A DNA stretch of 64,000 nucleotides from Gigaspora rosea (GCA_003550325.1 QKWP01001192.1:82865-146864), one strand, 5' to 3'; counted from the first letter of the stretch, positions 10,011 to 22,700 are shown. Numbers and translations: made by a program. The notes: a model not told the origin generated them from the letters alone.

Positions 10011-13000
10011 TCACACTGTTATAAAAATCTCTTGGGAAACATCAGGTAATGCATCAACTGCTTTCACTGCGGTATTTAATTCATCACTATATGAAAAGGC
10101 TTCAGCTGCTGCTTCAATAGCTTTTTTTAGTTGATCTTTTGGGCTAGATGTGTCCTCAAATTTGTAAAAACCAAAGGTGGCACCTGCATTCATGTCACTA
10201 GAAACGGGTGTTTCTTTTAAATGAAGACAAAGTTTGAAAAATAATATATCGTTTTAGAATGAACAAGTAAAAAAATGCAAGGATGAGAATCCTAGAAAAT
10301 ACGCACTAGCAAGAAATGTTGCAATGGGTTTTAATACACCATGCATCAATGCTGGCATTCCTCCCATTATTAACATTTTTTTCTTTTGTCCATCGGTTCT
10401 ACAAACGACTTGTAGTAAGAGCATAAGATAAGAATATGCAGCGTTAAAAGCAATAAGAGTAGTTACGACATTTGGATCAGCATATGATTCAGTTTCTTGT
10501 GAATGCGGATTAGTATACGATCTATTATGGCAAATGTACGGCATAGGTATATTATAATTTGTAATAAGGAAATTAGAAAATAAGAATTGACAATTTTTCA
10601 CTTACACAAAGTTTGGATCATCAACCACGGGCCAAAGCTGATAATCTGATTCCGACGCAATCTCAACTTCACTCACACAATAATTAAATCTTGCATAGTG
10701 TGATTTATCGTATTCTCCCGTAATTGTTCCGTTGATTCCCTCCTTTTCTTCAATTGTTACATCGACATCTTTACTAGTTATGATTCCACCAATTTCTCCC
10801 TCCTTTTCTTCAATTTTTACATCGACATCTTTACTAGTTATGATTCCACTAATTTCTCCATCTACTTTTCCATGTATATCAACGGTTATTTCGATTATTT
10901 TACCAGTTATGTTATCTGTTACACATGATTTCACATACATCATCCCTTTAACTGACCCATTTCTTTCATCTGGCTTTATCGTTTTTCCTTTTGATGTTTT
11001 TAATGTTGCTTTTTTGATTGTTCCACGAATTTTTACTTTGTAATTTCTCCATTAACTTTTACCTTGATCTCAGCTTTAGGAATTTGGTATTACAACCACC
11101 CCCTTCACCCTTTACAAATTCAAATACCAGCAATCATAAATTGCATGTAAAATAATTGTTAATATGATATACGTAATCATAGAAAAGCAACCAAACCTGA
11201 CTAATGATCACATCAATAGCTTTGTTAGCAGCAACAATATTATCGACGATAATCAATCCTTCGTTTTTATCACTGGTACTGGGTGCATAACCCATTCCGG
11301 GTCCAAGCTGTGTCCATACAAAGATTACTAGTCGTTAAGACCATCTTGTAAAGCAAAAAAAAAAAAAAAAAATTTAAAAAAAAAAATAAATAAATAAATA
11401 AATTGCTCACCTGTAATAGTTTATCGTACTTAATTTGTTTATTAAGTTTATCAAACATAATTTTAATACCCCTGTAGAGAGCGCCAATGCTATCAACGGC
11501 ATAATCTTCTGCACCAGCATAATCTTCTGCACTTAAGTCAACATAATCTTCAGCACTTAAGTCAACATAATCTTCTGCACTTAAATCAACATTTTTTTCA
11601 ATATCACTATCAGGTTTTTCAATATTTGCAAAATTTTCGAGAGTAGCCTTATTTGCTTTTGATAGATGGACACTAATTGTGCCTAAATTAAGTAATAAAG
11701 TTAATGCTTCTTATATAGTCTTATAATATATATAAACATCGCAATAAAGAGTGTGGAAAGAAGCTTGATCAATATATTATTTTCATTCTATTGCATTTCA
11801 CTGAATATATTATTTTAATAAGAACAGCTTTTTCTACAATTGATTTACAAATGTAATACTTAAGATAAAAGATATATTAATTAATATTTATAGCCATTTT
11901 CGTTCTTGGACAACTAAGAATTGCCAATAACTGAATCGATAAGTTTATTGTTTTGGCAAGCTTAAATAACTCATCGATTAGGTATAGGCAGTTTTTCGGT
12001 TGTTTCGAAAATAGTTATTAAATTAATTAAACTATTGCGAATTGTAATTCGTTAAAATTTGGTTAAAAATAAAATGTTATTCAATAAATATTGTTTACCT
12101 TGCTGTACATGCGGAAGAGGGTTTGGAAAGAAAGGAATCATTTCCTGGGAATAGAATATGGGTTGTCGTCCTACGAATAAATCAATATTATTTTTATGCA
12201 CAAACATTCTGGATTAAAATTTTTTCGTTTAATACCAACAGCAGAAATAAGATTCGCCACAAGTGACAAATGTAGCATTTCCTCTGCAGCGACATGCCGG
12301 AGTTGACGTCTTATTTCATCACCAATTTCCGTTCCAGGTTTTATCGAATACATAGCGTAAAGATATGGTGGAATGGTAGTGAGTTCGATCATCATCGCAA
12401 TTTTAAGCATTTCATAGAGCTGAAGCATAATGTTGTTAATTTATATGGTTCTGTGACATGAAGTAAGTATTTATTAAATCATAAAAATAGCTCACATTAT
12501 CTAGGGTTGCGTCATTTTGAAGAGATTCTATGTCTTTTCTGAAAATTTCTTCTCGTTCAACTTCAAAAAATACTTTCTTGATGTCGCCATCTACACTTAG
12601 TTTTTTCTCGACAATAAAACCTAATCTAAATAGTTAAAAGTTTTGGGTTATATCATATTTAAGCATTGGTTTGACCAGATCAATTCGACCAAGCCAATTT
12701 GACCAATGATCAGTCCGAATAATCTGGTTATATGAACTAAACCGACTAATTAGATCAATCAACTAATAATCAAAAATCAAAGTGGTTTGTTGTCAATTTG
12801 ATTTATATAACCAGACTGTTTGGCCAATTTGACCAGACAAGCTTGACCAGAAATACTTTGACCAATGACCAGCAAATTTATAGTTGACCACTAATTTGAT
12901 CAACACTGAATAATACATTGCTGACTTACCTCCCCCATTTCTCAACCATATCCATGTCACCCCATTTGGCATGCCATCTCGTGGTTCATCAGTTTTAAAT

Positions 13001-15700
13001 CCACGAGTCCAATCCTCAAAATGACTTAAATTAACACCATACTTTCCAACATCTTTTTGTTCCTAAATTTTAAATCATTAATTATATGTATTTTTATCAA
13101 CTCGTTAAATTTCTGTTAATTTCTGTTTATATACTTCTGGAATTGCTATGTCAGGTCTTTGGGCTGGCCGCCAATGTGTGTTACATTCATAAAAACCTGC
13201 TTGCCAAGGTAAAGACATAAATGCATTAATATCACCAGGGTGTATTTTTTTAGCATTAATTCTGTGCACAATTATTAAAACCATAAGAAATACATATATT
13301 AAATATATTAATAAGATAATTAGATTATATTTTGATAAAACATACCTGAAATCATATTTTTCATTGAATGTATTTTTATCATAAGCAATAAAAGTCATTT
13401 CAAGTCCAGGATATAATGCACCTCCTGTACTCCATTGAAGCGCAGCTTTATTGAGACATTTGATTTGATTATGAACATTAGGAACAATTTCTTCAAATTT
13501 CCTATAATTTTCGCCATCTTCGCTATACTGAGGATAAAAACCATTCTTATCATTTGCATCAAATTTGTAATAGTATTCTTTGGGTTGTTTTCCTATCTCA
13601 AAATCACCATCAGCCCATCTCTGTAATAAGCTTATAAGAAGCAATGCGTTAATTCTGATTAAATGATATTAAAATAAGCATAATTGATAAATATTTACAT
13701 ATATTGACCGCGAGTGACTGTCAAATACGTATCTGGAGCAGTAGGGGTGGTATCTCCATCATTTCCAGATAAAGGTGGCATAAAATAGTCGTAAGCTTGG
13801 CCATTAAATTCGACAGGAGAAGCTAAATATTTAGGTATTCGGACGCGAGAGAGGATATTTTTCCTATGAAATGACAATGAAATTAAGTATATTAATAAAA
13901 TAAAAGATAGATTATGATGTCGGATTGACAAACCTCAAATCCTTATTTCCACATTCAGGCTTTTTCAAATGCTCTTCTAGGTCAGGGTTTAAAAAGTCAC
14001 CTTGCTTATACAAACCATGACCCTTGAAGGCCATTTTATTGACCCATGAAGTCCTACAAACAGCTTCAAATATTGGTCGGATATCTCGATAATAATTTAC
14101 CTGTAAAAATAAATAAATAAATAATTTATATATGATCAAATCTTTTTTCTTCAAATAGCATAAATAGTGTTTAGACCTTTGGATCCTCTTGATCCTTTGG
14201 AACCGGATTATCAAGATCGAATACAACATTTGGATTGATTGGATTCTCCGGATCGACAGGATATTGTGTTTCTGATATAACTTGATATAGTGGTACCAGG
14301 TTAGCAATACCTGGTGCGAACTTTGGAGGCGCCACAAGGACCCATGACTTGCCCTCTAGATTTATCAAGTATATATTATATATCAATAATCACTTTACAT
14401 CATAAATATTCTTTTCTTTAGGAATACCTCTGTTAGGGAGCGGATCATTATTATTAATTTGAACACTAGCATCTATAGAGCCATCAGAAGTGTCGTCGTA
14501 CCAATAATCGTTGTTTGCGAAATGAGTGATTAAGGCACCTGTAATAATTGTTATTTCGTAATGAATGATTAAAACACCTGTAGTACAAATTGGTATAGGC
14601 AATAGCTTAATATATATTTCCAGAATGAACAAATACTAACCATCTTTGACACAACCAGATTTTCCTTTTCCACCAATAACTAACAAACTCCCCGAATTTT
14701 CAAGTATTATTTTGCCTAAAGTGAGTTTCGGTCCACTGTTATCGTTGTTGCCATGACGATAAACATGTGCCTCTAATTCTTTTACTTTTAGCTCTTCATC
14801 AGAGGATAGAGTTTCCTTTTTTATTGCCTCTAATGTAGACCTCTCATAAGGCCAATCTACAGATTTTTTTATAGAATCTATTAATATTTTAAAGTTGAAA
14901 GATATAAACTATTTATAAATACACACCAGGATTTCGCTTAGGATTACTTTCTTTATATTCCAATATACCAGAAAATTGTGTATGTGCTGCTTTCTTATTA
15001 GCAAGTTCGACAGTCCAAGAAATTTTTATATCCAGACCTATATCTTTATTAGCATCTGAGAGTTTGATTTCCTGTACGAGATTATCATTCTCATCATAAC
15101 CATAAATTCTGAACCTCGCGGCTTGTGGCTTTACTTTGCCATCCTTCTTGAAAGAGAAATTTTCATTTCCCTCTATGTTACAATAATTTCAAGGTTATTA
15201 TTTGCAGACCTAATTATATATACAATAAAACCAATAGCTAATCACGTGAGGAACATTTTCAATTTATTACGACTTCTGAACTTTTTACCATCATATAAAA
15301 ATTTTTTCAGTTGTTTTTTTTTCATAATCTCTGAAACACAAAAACAAAAAAAAACAATTGCCGAGAAGTCGATAACTTATTGATTCAGACTCGGTAATTT
15401 ATCGGCAATTTTTCAGTGTTTCATAAATTATGAAAACAGTTGTAACAATATTTTACAATGTTATTGATTCAGTATTCAAAGGTTTTCAAAGAAAATCATA
15501 ATGACATAAAATTGAACTTTATCACGAAATTAGTAATTGTAGACGATTATTTTTTCATAACATACTTCCAACATATACTCCGGGAATTTCGGAACCCACA
15601 TAATATTCATCAGCATCACCAATTCGTGCAACGTTGAGAGCCGGAAAAATTGCAAATGATTTGATTTTTTTCGTAGTTTTTACGAGACATAGCGCATGCA
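10011..15700 (-). CDS. LodA-like quinoprotein oxidase fused to VioB-type ferritin-like domain
   Basis: Eighteen exons with phase-consistent GT-AG introns can be followed on the minus strand: 15700-15566, 15172-14927, 14877-14641, 14538-14428, 14355-14177, 14100-13934, 13863-13699, 13630-13346, 13261-13135, 13062-12930, 12625-12496, 12419-12236, 12170-12099, 11682-11411, 11307-11197, 11109-10606, 10521-10307, 10183-10011; at least 1,147 codons. The N-terminal half has LodA-family landmarks in order: FPALNVARIGDADEYYVGSE, QAARFRIYGYD, ELANKKAA, FANNDYWYDDTSDG, WVLVAPPKFAPGI, GGALYPGLEMTF, LPWQAGF with HWRPAQRPD, and DMVEKWGRLGF. The C-terminal half matches the ferritin-like domain of VioB-type enzymes: ELTTIPPYLYAMYSI, RHVAAEEMLHLSLVANL with the ExxH metal-ligand pattern, SIGALYRGI, FNAAYSYLMLLLQ and ALMHGVLKPIA. 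LodA proteins oxidise amino acids with a Cys-Trp quinone. The expected Cys next to the GG of GGALYPG is Ser here. The first exon opens at a splice acceptor, so the start codon is unresolved. Exons 12930-13062 and 10606-11109 contain single-base frameshifts, so this is either a recent pseudogene or an assembly with indels. Confidence 0.85.
10741..10860 (-). repeat. In-frame 60-bp coding duplication
   Basis: Two adjacent 60-bp units (10741-10800 and 10801-10860) encode nearly identical 20-residue blocks containing GGIITSKDVDV and EEKEG. They lie in the insert between the GEG motif and the conserved SHY..F motif of the ferritin-like domain. Confidence 0.85.
11519..11590 (-). repeat. 24-bp in-frame coding repeat (VDLSAEDY)
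   Basis: Three contiguous 24-bp units at 11519-11542, 11543-11566 and 11567-11590, with one partial, encode repeats of the octapeptide VDLSAEDY in a loop of the ferritin-like domain before SIGALYRGI. Confidence 0.9.
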
Positions 15701-16008
15701 CTATAAAAAAAATGAGATTAAAATAATAATTTTTTTCTCAAACGATTTAAAGTGCGAACACTAATGTGCCATATGCAAGAAAGAATCTATTTATAAAAAA
15801 AATATTTTTTAATAACCCTGTTTTTCCAAATAATTATCATGTAGCTGTGCAAAGAGAAAACCGGTACTTATATCACAACTACTGTATATATGGGTGCGCG
15901 TTATCTAGGGACGCACATAGGCGTTATTTTGAAGCCTCGCATATTATTTTAGGGAGGCGCAACTTTCTAAATAACGCCCATGCCCGAATTTCGAAAGAGA
16001 TTGTTTTT

Positions 16009-16064
<56 letters not shown>

Positions 16065-17359
16065 TTGATTATTCTATATTTAACATAAGAGCCAACACAA
16101 TTGAGCCTAAGGAATTATTCGATCATTATACAGTATAAGTGTTAAATTTGTTAGTAAGATCAAATTTTTGACCAAAAACCTTAATATTTCTATATAAAGT
16201 TAAATTACATAAATATTTATATTTGTTACTGTTTTATCTGTCATTGAAGTTGATACTTTAGGAAATAATTTTAAAAAGTTAATACCGGTTTTACCTGTGA
16301 TACTTTAGGAAATATATGTATGCTAAGGTAAACCTAACCCTACCGAAATTTCACGCCGCTTTAGCCGACCCCCCTTCTTGGAAGGGAGAGGGGGCAATGT
16401 AAAACATGGAATCAACTTGGTTTGGCCTTATTAGTAAGCAGTTTTAATGCTTCCTCATCCTCTAAGCCAGGTCAGATAAAATACTGTAGTGGTCTATCGC
16501 TATAGCACTAGAAATTAAAGTAGCTCCAACATTACAAATTCCAATAATTTTTTTCCAAGATCGATAAATTAAATTTATGTTACTACATGGCGTAATTATT
16601 ACTACATGTAGTAATTTTGTCGTAATAATTACGACATGTAGTAATAATTACTATAATTGAGGTTTTACAAAGTCGGTGTAAGCTATTTACGGCACCATAC
16701 TTTAGGAGATACTAGGTTTTCTGGAAAAATTATAAATACAAAATATATCGATATAGCAAAAAAAAAGAGCTCCTTGCAGCATACCATATAAGTACTTTAC
16801 ATTTTACCACAAAATTGCACACATCACATCATTTATTTTTTATATGCACAGAATTTTTTTTTTAGCACCGCAGAAAATCATGGCCCTATATACACATGCA
16901 ATAATTACATATTAAACAATAAATATAATTAATATATTAAATATAGTAGATTCGTTATGTATAATAAAATTTTTATTCATATATGCCCATAACCACAAAC
17001 TTTAACAAGAATAAAAACTTTAGCAATAAAGCCAAAAAGCTTATTTGATGTGCCACAAACATTAATGCAAAAAAGTATTCGGAAAATTCGAGTTCAAAAT
17101 AGGTCTACATTAACCAATCAGATTCTCTTTCTCTAACAATAAATCAGTGAAGTTGATCATTGCCTAACATCTATAGTGATAGTATGCAAATATAATATAT
17201 ATTGTAATTGATAGATTGAAATAATTTTTTTTTCAACAACGGTTCATGAAAAATAAAAAAAAATAAAAAATAAAAAAAAATAAAAAATAAAAAAAAATAA
17301 AAAATAAAAAAAAATAAAAAATAAAAAAAAATAAAAAATAAAAAAAAATAAAATAAAAA
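15701..17359. other. Shared divergent intergenic region of the LodA-like and LodB-like genes
   Basis: Any short 5' exon of the LodA-like gene would lie at its left side. It includes a short hairpin around ggcgttatttt/aaataacgcc (about 15930-15980), a poly(A) run of about 46 bp at 16011-16056, and a segment ending ggtttggccttatta (about 16430) like the right end of the 21225-22700 element. No promoter element could be defined by eye. Confidence 0.4.
17246..17359. repeat. A-rich tandem repeat abutting the LodB-like start codon
   Basis: Repeated aaaaaaaataaaaaataa with a period of about 18 bp runs directly into the ATG at 17360. It would form the 5' leader or core promoter of the flavoprotein gene and is a likely site of length variation. 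Confidence 0.85.
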
Positions 17360-19249
17360 ATGGAAGATCATCACAATTATCAAGACCGTCATCCAGACCA
17401 ATTTAAACCACACGAATTATTTGATGTCATAATAATTGGCAGTGGCATAGCAGGTTCAACTTTTGCAATAAGAATATCACAGTTACTAGATTCCTACGGT
17501 TCAACATTTAAAAAAGTTCTAATGATTGAAGAAAAATCAAAAAATCATGGAACATTTAAAGTTGGTGAATCTTTGCCTAGTGAGACTAAACCTGTACTTC
17601 AATCATTAGGCATATTTGAGATGGTGAATAATGATACAAACTTAGGTATTTTTTTTTTAAAAACTATTATATGGATTTCAATTGAGATTCATACTCATTT
17701 TGCTTATTTTTGCTTATTTCTCGTGTAAAGAAAAGCACCTTTATTGTTATGGCAATAAGTCTGCATGGGGTTCAAATAATATAAATGGTACAGACTCCAT
17801 ATTCAATCCTTATGGCCACGGGTTTCATTTAGATCGTTCATTATTCGAAGAAACTTTATTGAAAACTATAGAATTGCGATATGGTCAAATTGTTAAAATT
17901 ATTCGTGGGTTTAGTGTTACTGATTTATATTTTAATTTTGATGATAATTGCGTAAAAAATGAAAAATGCTGGGAAGTTACAATTTCAAAGTGCTCAAATT
18001 TGAATAACAATGGTAATAAATTAATTTTTGTGAATTGTCATAATTATAAAGCAAAACTTATTTTATATTTTACGTGTCACTAAATCATATTTAATAGTAT
18101 GCGAGGCACAAAACAAAATTTACGGAAAAATTTTAGTTGACGCAAGTGGTCGTCGCTGCTGCATCAGGAAATGCGTACCATCTCTAAAACGTTACTCATT
18201 TGATAAGTTACTAGCCTTTGCCTGTCTATTCGAAACTGCTTGTTTAAATGGATTAAAGGATAACGATCATTATACTTTGGTAGAATCCTGTCGCTATGGT
18301 TGGTTTCAAACAAGTCAACTCCCAAACAACCAACGTATTGTCATTTTCTTTACTGATGATGATTTAGTTAAGCAACTTCCTCAGAGAATAAGAATAGTTG
18401 ATAAATTTTGCGATTTTTTAAGAGAAAATACTTCTTATGTTGATAAAATTTTAAAAAATTTCGATTATACTCCACTTAAAAATAGGGTCATGTGTATGGC
18501 TGCAAATTCAGATATGCTTTCAGAATTTGGTTAGTACATTGAGAAGTTGTAATATTTGAGCGCTACTAAAGGAAAACATACTTGGGATTTCAAGTTTATT
18601 GTAATTGGACTCGCCTGAAAATCTGATCAGCAGTATACATGCCGATACCACATGCTTAGCGAGTTCTCTAGTCGTTTACTTTTGATAAAATACATTAGAT
18701 ATTTAAAATAATTAAAATAACGCATCACCGAAACGATTAGAAACTAGTTGTATATTAGCTAATCAAGACTTTGGGGTTGAGTCCGTCAAATAATATTTTT
18801 GAAATCTCTGATTTTTTCTTATCAATATTCGAAATATATTATCATCTTTTCTCACATCTTAAGTTATAATCTTTTATTTTATTTAGCATCAATTCAAAAC
18901 CATTGGATTGCAATTGGTGACAGTGCAATATCATTTGACCCACTCTCATCTCAGGGAATGTTAACGACGTTATTTGGGTCAAAGTTTGGTGCTGAATCTG
19001 TATTTTTTCAATTTTTTTTACGATAATAGAATGAAAAATTATATCAATTTAAATATTCACTCTGAAAAATCGGAAAAAAAATCAATTGATAAGCAAGATA
19101 ATGCTGAAATCCAACCTATAGAAGTTTATCAACATAAAATGAAAGAAATCTTAAAGAATTACAGAAAAGAGAAAAAATATTTTTATTGTAAAGAGCAGAG
19201 ATGGTCTGACGAAGTATTTTGGACTAGAAGACATACTGAAGAACTTTGA
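17360..19249 (+). CDS. LodB-like FAD-dependent oxidoreductase
   Basis: Three exons fit: 17360-17645, 17731-18529 and 18887-19249, with GT-AG introns and agreeing phases, giving about 480 residues. Near residue 22 is the dinucleotide-binding motif DVIIIGSGIAGSTFA, followed by KVGESLP. Later come KILVDASGRR, then the C-terminal FAD motif WIAIGDSAISFDPLSSQG, and finally QRWSDEVFWTRRH. This is the pattern of LodB and related halogenase-like flavoproteins. In bacteria, LodB-type proteins are required to build the quinone cofactor of LodA. The gene is divergent from the LodA-like gene, so a maturase role is a reasonable inference. Two single-base frameshifts are needed to join the frames: near 18070-18083 (before RVTKSYLIV) and in the T run at about 19010-19020. 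An FAD monooxygenase or halogenase is the alternative. Confidence 0.85.
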
Positions 19250-21224
19250 TATCTGCAGTATTGAATTTAAATTACTAAAAAGACATTTATCAATTATTTT
19301 TAATAAATTCTCGAAAATTTTGGGTTTTTTTCAAATTTTTATTTGTGGATCAATGATAAACAAAAATGCAAGTTCTATCCTAGTCCTATCCTAGTCCTAG
19401 TATTAGTCCTAGTTATAATAAAATTACTCGCGTGTCCGGTCCGACTGTAACCAACAAACATATTATTATTAAATCATTGTTACTTGAAAATGGTTACGTT
19501 TTTGATTCAGATCGCTTCTAAATATGGTTATATTGAGTTTGATTATTTGTTTAGTCATTAATTATATAAATAACTGGTTGTAAACAGGTCTCGATGTTGT
19601 AAGAATTGGGATTGCAATAAATTTTTTTTTTATTAATAACGTTGCGTTAATCAGATCATGTCCAAATTTGATGTGATATCAATAAGATTAGATGGTACGT
19701 ATATGCACGTATATGCACGTATATGCGTAAGTGCGTACATGCATACAATGAAGTATAAATTTCCATTTTTCTCGATATAATCCTGACTACAAACATGTTT
19801 AACATTGCATCATCCTTATAATAAAGCAGAGTTGGGGATAACGGTGCCAGATAATATTTTTCTATGACGGTGCTGATTAATCTATTAGTAGCGAGGTGGC
19901 ATTTTGCACTGCAATGCAATTACGTAATATCCATGCATATGTGTGCATAATAGATGCCGCTGGAAATTTTAATTTTAATATAAAATTTTCTAAAATTTTT
20001 GGGGTGCATTTTCTTAGCTTTTTTTTTTAGGTTAGGGTTTAGGGTTAGTTTTGATATTAAAAGAGTATAAGTGGATTTTGGTAAGATTTATAATTTTAAA
20101 TTGAGGTCCTTAATTTCCAGCGACAATAGATAATGACATGGTTTTGTTATGTGATTTTATTTCTTACGAACATTATTTTAAAATAAGGTGTTAATATTTA
20201 CAAGCGTGGATTGATATAACAAGTAAAGATTCTGCGACAATACATCACGACAAGTTTTTGTCCATACTGTGCATTAGGTAATCATGAAAGATCTTCACAA
20301 TTAACATAATGAATAAAGGCTTAGCCTATAAGCTTCAATGTGTACAAGGTTTTTCATACATGTTAGTTGATTATGATAACTCATAGAAGTTGCGCGAGTT
20401 ATTCGCAGATTCTGTCTAAACAGGTTATTACTTTTTTTCGTTCATTCACATTATATGTGCATAAAGATTACATCAATTATCAATCAATCAATCATCATCA
20501 AATCAATCATCAATCATCAAATCAATCAATCATCAATCAAAAAAATTACCAGCCGCCACGAGTGTGTCCGTTCTTTACCTGATTGGGTAAAAAAGGGTCT
20601 TAACCAATAATAGAACTCATGACTTTGAATACCCCGCATGTTTAACATACCGGAGTTAAATTTATGAAAACAGCGGGAGAATTTGGTGATCTACTACAAA
20701 TTGTTGGCGTAGGATCATGCTCATGAGCTCGCCTTGTTCCCTTATTGAGTTTCATAGACAGAAATTCGTTTGATTGGCTGATGTAAATCAATTGCCCGGT
20801 AATTTTTAAGGACGTAAAATTATACAAGCAAAAAATAGTCGCAAACATCATTTCTAGTTTCAAAAGAGAGCTAGAAAGTTAACTCTAAAATTAATCTTTT
20901 ATAATCTTTTATTTAGAGAAGTTAACTCAAACGCAATTTTCTGAACTAGTTAAAGAAAAGACTTCTTCTGAATTTTAACACGCACTAAAAAAAATAGTTG
21001 CTAACAAAATAACTGTTTTTTTTTTAGAGATTGAAATTCCAAGTTTGGTTTTTGAAGCAGAATAAGCTTTTAGTGGTGTTAGCAATAAGAGATCCAGGTT
21101 TAAGGACTCTTAAATTGGGTTGGTTTTTAAGTTGGGTTTATAGATCCTTAGATTTAGTAAGTTTCGGTTGTTTTAGTAGTTGCCGTTTGTTTTAATAATT
21201 GAACTCCATATTTGCTTCTCTTTA
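19250..21224. other. Repeat-rich intergenic DNA
   Basis: It holds cctatcctagt repeats at 19378-19410, a tatgcacgta repeat at 19696-19730, an inverted-repeat unit at about 19952-20125 with internal ggttagggtttagggtt, and a CAAT/ATCA tandem at 20474-20540. No gene is recognised. Confidence 0.5.
19952..20125. repeat. MITE-like unit with internal TTAGGG-type motif
   Basis: Outer gccgctggaaatt and aatttccagcgac face each other, and ggttagggtttagggttagt lies between. The arrangement resembles the elements at 53950, 54219 and 61395. Confidence 0.45.
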
Positions 21225-22700
21225 GGCCAGACCAATTTAATTCGGTGGTTTACGTTACCCCCTCCCCCCTCTTTTTATCCTCCCCCCTCTTACTTATAGA
21301 AATCACCTAATAAATTCGACAAAGAATCTGATTGGTCATTTGATCAGTAAACCAATCAAATTCTTTTATTGGTTCCGGTACTGTACTTAAATGTTTTAGC
21401 AAAGTTTTATCGAATATATAAATACACGGCTTGCATGCCATTTCGGTAACAATGAAAAGAGTGTTATTTTGTTGGAATTATCATGATTTTTATCATAGTT
21501 TCTATAAAAAAATTCTGTTACAAACCTACTCGACACATAATACGTTTTAAGATTGAGTTTGCATCGAAATTATCTTGATTCCTATCATGAATTATTGTAA
21601 AAATTCTCATACAAAGTTTGCACACAATTCTAATAATCACAATTTATAGTTAGGGTTGAATTACGTAGTTCACGTTGGAATTCTTATATAGGGTGTGGTC
21701 AATTAAAACAGCCCATTTTTACAATTTTTTGAAAAATGAGTTTTTATTAGATTCTTATAAATTTTGACATGATTGACATTTTTCAATTATAAATGAAAGT
21801 CGATATGCATAATAAAAAATCAAGATAATGTAAAAGAAAGATTACATGAGGCTGCGTAGAGCTCAGCACATTACGAGATTAACCTATAGTCACATGCTAT
21901 CTTTAACCAATCAAAATCGTTAAATTTGATTAATCCCGGATCAGTCCGAAAATCAAAACAAATAATTAAACTCAATTATCTCAAAATAAGTTATATGTAA
22001 AAATGGGCTATTTTAATTGACCACACCCCATATTTCTATTATGAGTTACGGTTACAAACCTTACTATGTGTTGCGTAATTTCTAAATAGCCCTTGCACTT
22101 AGTAGAAGGAGTACAAATAATGACGAGATTTATAATGATTTGAAAACAGCAAAGGTGAAATGAAAATATAATTTGAGTCACTCACGTGATTATGCGATCG
22201 ATCAGAGTTATCACGAAATCAGAGTGTTGGTCGGGATTAATGATATCGGGTACTGTTGCATCTAAAGAGCCCCTATCTAAAGTAGCACCTGACTAAAATT
22301 AAGCCCCTATCCTCATGCATGCATTAAGTCGAAATTTTAGTCAGACGATACCTTAGATGTACTAATGTTATCCATATCTTAGTTAGACGAGACTAATTCG
22401 ATTTGGTAGTTTACATTACCCCTTTCTATTAGTAAATATTTTTGAGATATATGCATAATTTTGGTAATTTTAGACGGAGAACTTAATGCCGGGTAGAATT
22501 AAGATTAGAAATTGTAATGCCGAAACTTTCTGAAAAGAAATTGAACGAACATAAAAGATGAGTAAGGGGAGCCCGATAATTTCTGATCAAGAAAAAATTT
22601 TAAAGTTTACTATATATATGTTCCGTTCTACCTCCCTCTCCTGCTCCCCTCTTTTGAGAAAGGAATGTAACGTAAACCACCGAATTAAATTGGTCTCGCC
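21225..22700. mobile_element. TTA-flanked non-autonomous element, 1,476 bp
   Basis: Long TIRs ggccagaccaatttaattcg and its partner ending ttaaattggtctcgcc extend through gtggtttacgtta. TTA flanks both ends (21222-21224 and 22701-22703), as in Harbinger-like elements. A second left-end-like copy starts near 22386, so the right part may be a 0.3-kb derivative. There is no transposase; a different MITE is nested at 21691-22028. Confidence 0.75.
21691..22028. mobile_element. Nested MITE with gggtgtggtcaattaaaa ends
   Basis: Terminal gggtgtggtcaattaaaa and ttttaattgaccacaccc, continuing to gcccatttttac/gtaaaaatgggc, form a TIR of about 30 bp. The element at 1-173 is a second, diverged half copy. 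Confidence 0.85.

Noticed and set aside
14390-14632. Stand-alone 80-codon minus-strand ORF
   Set aside because: Only its middle (14428-14538) is an exon of the LodA-like gene; the rest is intron sequence.
15766-16068. 100-codon plus-strand frame
   Set aside because: It ends in a poly-Lys tail produced by a poly(A) tract and overlaps a small hairpin; no protein family.
16591-16655. tactacatgtagtaat hairpins as a regulatory operator
   Set aside because: Short AT-rich self-complementary motifs are common here, and nothing links them to either flanking gene.
17171-17413. Minus-strand Phe-rich 80-codon frame
   Set aside because: It is the antisense of the A-rich repeat and the start of the flavoprotein gene.
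20590-20660. Possible minus-strand tRNA gene (ggtatgttaaacatgcgggg and gagttctatta)
   Set aside because: D-arm and T-arm resemblance only; no acceptor-stem pairing or convincing anticodon stem could be built.
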